From Pseudomonadota bacterium (GTDB lineage: Bacteria; Desulfobacterota; Desulfovibrionia; Desulfovibrionales; Desulfovibrionaceae), in contig JAEWCY010000139.1 of NCBI GenBank assembly GCA_023390395.1, forward strand, positions 1 through 6,763: a stretch of DNA of 6,763 nucleotides, written 5' to 3'. Of the stretch, positions 1-6,763 are shown in pieces. The notes below the pieces were generated by a model. The model was not told the DNA's origin. It worked only from the letters and a program-made list of their open reading frames with translations, and ran no database searches. Position numbers and translations under genes: made by a program. The number at the start of each line of letters is the position of its first letter. Within the stretch, counting starts at the first letter, position 1.

Positions 1-51
1 CGGGGCGGCGCGGCGGCCTGTACGGGGGGCCGCGGCCGGGAGGCGCGCGCC

Positions 52-771
52 ATGCACGGATGCTTTTTCCCCAGGTTCGCCCTTGCGGCGACGGCCCTGG
101 TTCTTGTCCTTTGCGGTTGCCAGAAGCAGCCCCTGGCGCCGCCCGTGGGGACGACGGCCGCGACCCCGGCCGCGCCCATGGCCGTCTCGCGCCTGGAGGC
201 GGGCAAGCGGGCCGTTGCCGCCGGGGACTGCGCCAAGGCCATCGCCGAACTGGCCGAAGCCGTGCGCCTGGACGACGGTTCGGTCGAGGCCCGGCTCTAT
301 CTCGGCCTGTGCGCGGCCAGGACGGGCGATCTGGCCCGGGCCGAGACCGTTCTCGGCGAGGCCGCCGCGCGCGCTCCGAACGACCCCCGCCCCCTGGAGG
401 CCCTGGGCATCGCCCTGTACGCGGCCGGCCGCCGCGACGCCGCCGGGGACCGGTTGACCGAGGCCGCCCGGCGCGGCTCGAAAAGCGCCCAGGTCCAGTA
501 CTATCTGGGGAATCTGGCCATGATCGCCGGCGACTGTCGCGAGGGCCTGGCCGCCTACCGCAAGGCCATGATCCTCGACCCGTCCTACGCCCCGGCCGTG
601 ACGGAATACAAAAACGCCCGCGTGGCCTGCGCCCGGGCCGAAACGCCCCCGACCGAGCCGCCCGCGCCCAAGCCCCAGCCGAAACCCGCACCCAAGCCCC
701 AGCCCCAAGGCGCTCCCGCGCCGGCCGCCGCAGCGCCGGCCCAGGGACCCGGCGACGCCGCGCAGCCGTAG
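52..771 (+). CDS. TPR-repeat lipoprotein with Pro/Lys-rich C-terminal tail
   Basis: Predicted 239-residue exported lipoprotein. The N-terminus has one Arg and a hydrophobic stretch (residues 9-20) ending in a lipobox L-C-G-C, with Cys23 as the lipidation site. Residue +2 is Gln rather than Asp, which by the E. coli rule would favour the outer membrane. Residues about 47-178 form roughly four tetratricopeptide repeats, with typical features such as YLGLCAARTGDLARAE and YYLGNLAMIAGDC. These usually act as protein-protein scaffolds. Residues 199-239 are a Pro/Ala/Lys/Gln tail with repeated PKPQP, probably extended. Cysteines recur in the TPR region (60, 87, 162, 193), two of them in AGDC motifs, so disulfides are possible in the periplasm. 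The ATG at 52 is preceded by GGGAGG (38-43). The frame stays open upstream to base 1, but the signal peptide fixes this start. The specific function is unknown. It converges with murI. Confidence 0.85.
   Translation: MHGCFFPRFALAATALVLVLCGCQKQPLAPPVGTTAATPAAPMAVSRLEAGKRAVAAGDCAKAIAELAEAVRLDDGSVEARLYLGLCAARTGDLARAETVLGEAAARAPNDPRPLEALGIALYAAGRRDAAGDRLTEAARRGSKSAQVQYYLGNLAMIAGDCREGLAAYRKAMILDPSYAPAVTEYKNARVACARAETPPTEPPAPKPQPKPAPKPQPQGAPAPAAAAPAQGPGDAAQP
667..704 (+). repeat. Two direct 14-bp repeats encoding PKPQP
   Basis: CCCAAGCCCCAGCC occurs at 667-680 and again at 691-704, a 24-base period. Both copies are in frame inside the lipoprotein tail and encode Pro-Lys-Pro-Gln-Pro. This is a short coding repeat, probably generated by slippage or duplication, and it gives an extended Pro/Lys segment. 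Confidence 0.8.
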
Positions 772-787
772 GGCGCGGGACTCCGGG

Positions 788-1594
788 CTACATCTTCTCC
801 AGCCGCACGTCCTCCATGGGACGGCCCAGGAACCGTTCGCCGATCTCGCGAAAGCGCAGGGGCATGTCCGTGACGTGGAAGACGTGGCGCGGCGGCCCGT
901 CGTTGCGGGCCAGGCCGAGCTGCGCCAGCACGGCGGCGGCCCGGTCGGCCATGGCCGTGGCCGAGTCCTGCAGCCGTACCTGCGGCCCGGCGACCGAGGC
1001 CAGAAGCGGGGCCAAAAGCGGGTAGTGGGTGCAGCCCAGGATCAGGGTGTCGGGGCGCTCTTCGAGCACCGGGCGCAGGTACTCCTCGGCCACCATGCGG
1101 GTGGCCGGGTGGTCGAGCCAGCCTTCCTCCACCAGGGGCACGAACAGCGGACAGGCCTTGGACACGACCTGGACGTCCGGGCCGCCGTAGAGTTCCAGGG
1201 CCTTTTCGTAGGCCCGGCTGGCCACGGTGGAGGGCGTGGCGATGATGCCGATGCGCCGGGTCTTGGTCACGGCCAAGGCGCTTTTCGCCCCGGCCGAGAT
1301 GACCTCGATGACGGGCACGGGCGAGATGGCGGCGATGGCCGGCAGGGCCACGGCGGCCATGGTGTTGCAGGCCACGACCAGGAGCTTGACGTTTTTGGCG
1401 AGCAAAAAGCGGGTGATCTGGGCGGCGTAGCGGGCCACGGTGTCCGGGGACTTGACGCCGTAGGGCACGCGGGCGGTGTCGCCGAAATAGACGATGCGTT
1501 CGTGCGGCAGCCGGTCCATGACGGCGCGGGCCACGGTGAGGCCGCCGACGCCTGAGTCGAAGATGCCGATGGGGCAGGTAGCGTCGCAGTGCAC
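788..1594 (-). CDS. murI: Glutamate racemase MurI
   Basis: Cytoplasmic, cofactor-independent racemase that converts L-glutamate to D-glutamate for the peptidoglycan stem peptide. At 268 residues it has the usual family length. The expected motifs are present in order: FDSGVGGLTV (residues 12-21; Asp13 and Ser14 bind substrate), a VPYG segment (43-46), VACNT with the first catalytic Cys76 (74-78), and GCTHYPLL with the second catalytic Cys188 and His190 (187-194). Both catalytic cysteines are intact, so the enzyme should be active. The start is a GTG (1592-1594) with a modest Shine-Dalgarno AAAGG at 1603-1607, eight bases upstream. An in-frame stop at 1649-1651 with no other start codon between makes this GTG the furthest possible start, and it places IGIFDSG about eight residues in, as is normal. 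It is the last gene of the minus-strand block, 78 bases after the EVE gene. Its 3' end is 16 bases from the convergent lipoprotein gene. Confidence 0.97.
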   Translation of the reverse strand: MHCDATCPIGIFDSGVGGLTVARAVMDRLPHERIVYFGDTARVPYGVKSPDTVARYAAQITRFLLAKNVKLLVVACNTMAAVALPAIAAISPVPVIEVISAGAKSALAVTKTRRIGIIATPSTVASRAYEKALELYGGPDVQVVSKACPLFVPLVEEGWLDHPATRMVAEEYLRPVLEERPDTLILGCTHYPLLAPLLASVAGPQVRLQDSATAMADRAAAVLAQLGLARNDGPPRHVFHVTDMPLRFREIGERFLGRPMEDVRLEKM

Positions 1595-1619
1595 GGAAAG
1601 GGCCTTTGGGCGCGGATTC

Positions 1620-1666
1620 GACGCCGGGGCGTCATGCGCACGACCGCGCTACACCCCGGTCCGGGG
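1620..1666. promoter_or_regulatory. Two GC-rich inverted repeats in the EVE-murI gap
   Basis: The 78-base gap ahead of murI holds GACGCC-GG-GGCGTC (1620-1633) and CCCCGG-T-CCGGGG (1654-1666). Both are near-perfect palindromes with very short centres, so each would form a 5-bp stem at best as RNA, or could be a dyad binding site as DNA. Neither is followed by a T-tract on the minus strand, so they are not classical terminators. I see no convincing -35/-10 pair here. In such GC-rich DNA these may be chance. Confidence 0.3.
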
Positions 1667-1672
1667 GCGGCG

Positions 1673-2149
1673 TCAAGCCTTTTGTGGCCCGAGGCCCCCC
1701 AGGCGGCGGATGCGGGCGAACTCCTCGGCCGAAACGGGCATGACCGACAGGCGCGAGCCTTTGCGCAAAAGCTCCATGCCGGCAAGTCCCGGCTCCCGGC
1801 GCATGGCGGAAAGCGTCACCGGCGCGGCGAAGCGGGCGACCAGGCGCACGTCCACCATGTACCAGACCGGATTTTCCGGGGTGGCCCTGGGGTCGAAATG
1901 GCGGTCGTCCGGGTCCTGAGCCGTGGGGTCGGGGTAGGCCTCGCGCACGATTTCCGCCACGCCCACGGCCGAAGGGTTTACGACGCTGTGGTAGAAGAGC
2001 GCCAGGTCGCCCACGGCCATCTCGCGCAGGAAGTTGCGGGCCTGGTAGTTGCGCACCCCGTCCCAGGCGGTGGTGCGGCCCGGGGCGGCGGCCAGGTCGT
2101 CGATGGAAAAGCAGCCCGGTTCGGTCTTGAGCAGCCAGTGGCGCGGCAT
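1673..2149 (-). CDS. EVE domain-containing protein (PUA-like fold)
   Basis: A 158-residue stand-alone EVE domain, related to human THYN1 and widespread in bacteria. The hallmark blocks are visible: WLLKTEP (residues 5-11), the aromatic-rich segment WDGVRNYQARNFLR (29-42), GDLALFYHS (47-55), VGVAEIVREAYPD (62-74) and WYMVDVRLV (96-104). EVE domains belong with the YTH, ASCH and PUA folds. They have been linked to recognition of modified bases in DNA or RNA, and some occur fused to restriction nucleases. Here the domain is alone, so the likely role is a small cytosolic nucleic-acid-modification reader, with the ligand unknown. The ATG start is supported by GAGAGGA (2154-2160), five bases upstream. 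It follows the double-CxxC gene by 33 bases and precedes murI by 78, consistent with an operon, but no restriction-modification gene is in view. Confidence 0.92.
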   Translation of the reverse strand: MPRHWLLKTEPGCFSIDDLAAAPGRTTAWDGVRNYQARNFLREMAVGDLALFYHSVVNPSAVGVAEIVREAYPDPTAQDPDDRHFDPRATPENPVWYMVDVRLVARFAAPVTLSAMRREPGLAGMELLRKGSRLSVMPVSAEEFARIRRLGGLGPQKA

Positions 2150-2182
2150 GGGGTCCTCTCGGGATTTTTTGCGGGGCGTGGC

Positions 2183-2392
2183 CTAGCCCAGCCGGCCGAT
2201 CTCGGTCTTGCAGGCGTCGTCCCATTCCAGGCAGTCGAGTTCGGCGATGGCCTCGAACCGGCCCAGGCAGCGCTGGCAGGTCGTTTCCACCCGGGCCTGG
2301 CTCCCGGCCACGTCCTTGCGGCCGGCCTCGACGCGGATTTTCTCGCCGCAGCCCGGGCAGGTGGCCTCGAAAACGGCTTTCTCGTGCGTCAT
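2183..2392 (-). CDS. Small double-CxxC (zinc-ribbon-like) protein
   Basis: A 69-residue acidic protein that I do not recognise as a named family. It has two knuckles, CPGC (residues 12-15) and CQRC (39-42), separated by 23 residues. This is the spacing expected for a small zinc ribbon, loosely like MJ0042-type fingers. Two further cysteines lie at 54 and 61 in an acidic C-terminal segment (ELDCLEWDDAC). The inferred role is a metal-binding adaptor or nucleic-acid/protein-binding module; no enzymatic motif is visible. The start is very well supported: ATG 2390-2392 has a perfect AAGGAGG at 2398-2404, five bases away. The same frame stays open far upstream, antisense-free but inside the kinase gene in another frame, so a long-ORF caller would miss this gene by overextending it to 4297. 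It lies 77 bases after the kinase stop and 33 before the EVE gene. Confidence 0.8.
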   Translation of the reverse strand: MTHEKAVFEATCPGCGEKIRVEAGRKDVAGSQARVETTCQRCLGRFEAIAELDCLEWDDACKTEIGRLG

Positions 2393-2397
2393 GTCGT

Positions 2398-2404
2398 CCT
2401 CCTT
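2398..2404 (-). promoter_or_regulatory. Consensus Shine-Dalgarno of the double-CxxC gene
   Basis: Read on the minus strand this is AAGGAGG, five bases before ATG 2390-2392. It is the strongest ribosome binding site in the window. It decides that the short 69-residue protein, not the long upstream-open frame, is the real gene. Confidence 0.85.
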
Positions 2405-2423
2405 GGCGGGGGGATGCCCCGCC
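2405..2423 (-). promoter_or_regulatory. GC-rich hairpin abutting the Shine-Dalgarno
   Basis: GGCGGGG (2405-2411) and CCCCGCC (2417-2423) are perfect 7-bp inverted arms around a 5-base loop. On the minus-strand transcript the hairpin ends immediately before AAGGAGG. It could block nucleolytic decay from the kinase mRNA, shape translation of the small gene, or act as a processing or pausing site. It has no following U-tract, so an intrinsic terminator for the kinase gene is unlikely. Function is inferred; only the symmetry is seen. Confidence 0.45.
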
Positions 2424-2469
2424 GACGAGCATATCCCAATGACAGGGCCCCGGGCAATGGCCGGTCGGG

Positions 2470-5382
<2,913 letters not shown>

Positions 5383-5390
5383 GCGTCCTG

Positions 5391-5395
5391 CCTCC
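5391..5395 (-). promoter_or_regulatory. Shine-Dalgarno deciding the kinase start
   Basis: The minus strand reads GGAGG eight bases before ATG 5380-5382. The competing upstream GTG (5422-5424) has AAAGGG at 5432-5437, seven bases away. The ATG with the stronger site is favoured, but the GTG cannot be excluded. Confidence 0.55.
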
Positions 5396-5457
5396 GCTTC
5401 GCGCGCGAAAAGATTCGGCCGCACGCGGCAACCCTTTGGTCGAGACGGGTTTTTCGC

Positions 5458-5487
5458 ATTCTAGCATCGCTGCCAGGGGCCAGGCAA
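5458..5487 (-). promoter_or_regulatory. Extended -10 sigma70-type promoter for the kinase
   Basis: The minus strand shows TTGCCT (5482-5487, 4 of 6 matches to the -35 consensus), an 18-base spacer, and TAGAAT (5458-5463, 5 of 6 to the -10). A TGC directly upstream of the -10 (5464-5466) makes it an extended -10. Transcription would start near 5451, leaving a leader of about 69 bases to ATG 5382. The spacer contains a 7-base tandem repeat of GCCAGG (plus-strand 5472-5477 and 5479-5484), a possible operator. Confidence 0.5.
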
Positions 5488-5506
5488 CGGCCGGCATGGG
5501 GCGGCC

Positions 5507-5536
5507 TTGACGCCGCCGTCCCCCCGGGCGCATCAT
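5507..5536 (+). promoter_or_regulatory. Candidate promoter for the ThDP-enzyme-like gene
   Basis: TTGACG (5507-5512, 5 of 6 matches to the -35 consensus) is followed after 18 bases by CATCAT (5531-5536, 4 of 6 to the -10). Transcription would begin near 5543, about 29 bases before ATG 5572. It lies back to back with the kinase promoter. The -10 is weak, so this is tentative. Confidence 0.3.
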
Positions 5537-5571
5537 GCCGTCCGAGGTGCAACGTTCGTCCCGGAGGGGAG

Positions 5572-6763
5572 ATGCGCGCCGCCAGCCTGTTTCCTGTCCT
5601 CGCCGCCGAAGGCCTGCGTCACGTGTTCGCCACGGCGCGGGGCGTCGCCGACGCCCGCCCGCCCGATGCGGCGCAAGGTCCCGTCGTCCTCGTCGAGGCC
5701 GCCGGGGCCCTGGGCGCGGCCTGCATGGCCGACGGCCATGCCCGGGCCACGGGCCGTTTCGGCGTCTGCCTGGCGGCAAGCGGCGCGCAGGCCGCCGCCA
5801 TGGCCCCGGCGGCGCTCGCGGCCCGGGACGACGCCTCGCCCGTGCTCTTCATTTCGGCTTCTCCGGCTGACGAGGCCGCCGATCTCGCGGCCTGCCGCAC
5901 CGGCGGCGTTTCCTTGCTGTCCTCGGCCACGGCGGCGTCTTTCGTCGTGCAAGCCTCGCATCCGCTCCAAGGCCGGCTGCGGGCCGCCCTGACCCGGATG
6001 CTGGCCGGCTCGCGGCGGCCGGCGTTTTTTCGCCTGCTCCCCGGCGACGCGCCGGATGCGCCCGGGGAAGGGGCCTGGACGCCCCTGGACGAGGCCGTCT
6101 ACCGGCCGCGCTACGCGGATGCGGCGGCCGTGGAGCGGCTGTGGCGCGTCCTGGTGCCGGAGGGCGGCGATTGCACGCCGACCCGCCTGGCCGTGCTGGC
6201 CGGGTCCGGGGTGGAGCGGGAGGGGGCCACCCGGCGGCTCGTCGCCTTTGCCGAGCAGTTCGAGATTCCCGTGGCCACCACGGTCCGGGGCAAGGGGGCC
6301 TTTCCGGGCGACCATCGGCTGTGTCTCGGCGTCTTCGGCTCGGGCGGCCATGATCCGGCGGCCGGGGCGCTGCTGTCGCCGCGCCTGGAGACCCTGGTGG
6401 TCCTCGGCTGCGGCCTGCCCGAGGAAGACGGTCCGGACTGGGAGGGACTGGCCGCGCCTTCGCGCCGGCTGATCCAGGTGGACGCGGACCCCGGCGTCAT
6501 CGGCCGCGCCTTCGCCGTGGACGTGCCCGTGGCCGGGGACTGCCGCACGGCCCTGACCCTCATGCTGGAGGGCGGTTCGGCCAGGATCAACCGCTTGCGC
6601 GCGGGCAACCAGGCCCGCGCCGCCTGGCTGCGCGAGCTGCGGGCCGCGTTTTCGGGCCGCCCGGAGCCGGAGGACCCGGCCGGTGACGAGGCCGCGCCGT
6701 CCCCGGCCGCCGTGGCCGCGGCCCTGCGCCGGGCCCTGGACCGGGCGCAGGACGCGTCCCTGG
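5572..6763 (+). CDS. ThDP-dependent enzyme-like protein, acetolactate synthase/pyruvate oxidase group (3' end outside window)
   Basis: The open frame runs from ATG 5572 off the right edge (397 codons seen, no stop). GGAGGGG (5563-5569) supports the start. Residues 1-150 match the N-terminal ThDP (Pyr) domain: LFPVLAAEGLRHVF (6-19) and ADGHARATGRFGVCLAASG (53-71) align with the family ADGYARATG...TSG region. Residues about 205-333 match the middle domain: LAVLAGSGV, IPVATTVRGKGAFPGDH (232-248), LCLGVFGSGGH, RLIQVDADP (299-307) and the closing GDCRTAL. The C-terminal domain carrying the GDG...N metal motif is outside the window. Oddly, where the family has His-Glu-x-Gly-Ala with the catalytic Glu, this protein has Gly45-Ala46-Leu47-Gly48-Ala49, and the SGPGxxN motif reads SGAQAAA (70-76). 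Family members are carboligases, decarboxylases or oxidases of 2-oxo acids. The substrate here cannot be named, and the protein may be a noncanonical or inactive paralogue. Confidence 0.85.
   Translation, partial: MRAASLFPVLAAEGLRHVFATARGVADARPPDAAQGPVVLVEAAGALGAACMADGHARATGRFGVCLAASGAQAAAMAPAALAARDDASPVLFISASPADEAADLAACRTGGVSLLSSATAASFVVQASHPLQGRLRAALTRMLAGSRRPAFFRLLPGDAPDAPGEGAWTPLDEAVYRPRYADAAAVERLWRVLVPEGGDCTPTRLAVLAGSGVEREGATRRLVAFAEQFEIPVATTVRGKGAFPGDHRLCLGVFGSGGHDPAAGALLSPRLETLVVLGCGLPEEDGPDWEGLAAPSRRLIQVDADPGVIGRAFAVDVPVAGDCRTALTLMLEGGSARINRLRAGNQARAAWLRELRAAFSGRPEPEDPAGDEAAPSPAAVAAALRRALDRAQDASL

Noticed and set aside
1..51. N-terminal extension of the lipoprotein frame or the end of an upstream gene
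   Set aside because: The frame is open, but translation would place a Gly/Arg/Ala-rich stretch before a clear lipoprotein signal peptide, and GGGAGG sits properly before ATG 52. No stop codon of an upstream gene is visible in these 51 bases.
60..1025. A 321-codon + strand frame overlapping the lipoprotein and the end of murI
   Set aside because: The translation is Arg/Pro/Gly-rich with no domain. It overlaps a gene with a clear lipobox and TPRs and runs antisense to the conserved 3' part of murI.
2161..2170. T-run (six T) between the EVE and double-CxxC genes as a terminator
   Set aside because: The T-run is on the + strand, where no gene ends. On the minus strand it reads as A, and no GC stem precedes it in the right orientation.
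5464..5490. Possible sigma54 (-24/-12) promoter upstream of the kinase (TGGC...GC)
   Set aside because: The GG and GC elements are 7 or 9 bases apart rather than the required 10, so the spacing does not fit. The extended -10 element is a better match.
5535..5870. Alternative + strand frame starting at ATG 5535 upstream of the ThDP-like gene
   Set aside because: It lies in a different frame, is Arg-rich and domainless, and overlaps the conserved ThDP N-terminal domain frame that begins at 5572 with its own GGAGGGG.

Overview
The window is GC-rich (close to 70% by eye), densely coding bacterial DNA. It holds six protein genes and no RNA gene, insertion sequence or CRISPR array that I can see. 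Base composition, the style of the multi-PAS hybrid kinase and the general look of the proteins suggest a Desulfovibrionaceae-type deltaproteobacterium (Desulfovibrio/Solidesulfovibrio-like). That placement is an impression from the sequence, not a tested assignment.

Layout: at the left end, on the + strand, is a tetratricopeptide-repeat lipoprotein with a Pro/Lys-rich tail (52-771). It converges with a minus-strand block that reads right to left as hybrid sensor histidine kinase (5382 to 2470), a 69-residue double-CxxC protein (2392-2183), an EVE-domain protein (2149-1673) and glutamate racemase MurI (1594-788). Gaps within this block are 77, 33 and 78 bases with no clear intrinsic terminator, so co-transcription is possible, although the genes have no obvious shared pathway. 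At the right end, diverging from the kinase, is the 5' part of a thiamine-diphosphate-enzyme-like gene (5572 to beyond 6763). The roughly 190-bp region between the two divergent genes carries a good extended -10 promoter candidate for the kinase and a weaker candidate for the ThDP gene.

Functionally, MurI supplies D-glutamate for peptidoglycan. The EVE protein belongs to the PUA-like fold class that reads modified bases in nucleic acids. The kinase is a soluble cytoplasmic sensor (three PAS domains, one GAF, HisKA, HATPase, receiver) whose phosphotransfer partner is not in view. The ThDP-like protein resembles the acetolactate synthase/pyruvate oxidase group in its middle domain, but it has lost the usual catalytic glutamate and the neighbouring SGPG motif in its N-terminal domain.

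Most of the window is conventional. The items most worth a second look are the ThDP-like protein with the altered active site, the PAC-only remnant at the N-terminus of the kinase, and the tiny double-CxxC protein, which has a perfect Shine-Dalgarno abutted by a GC-rich hairpin.
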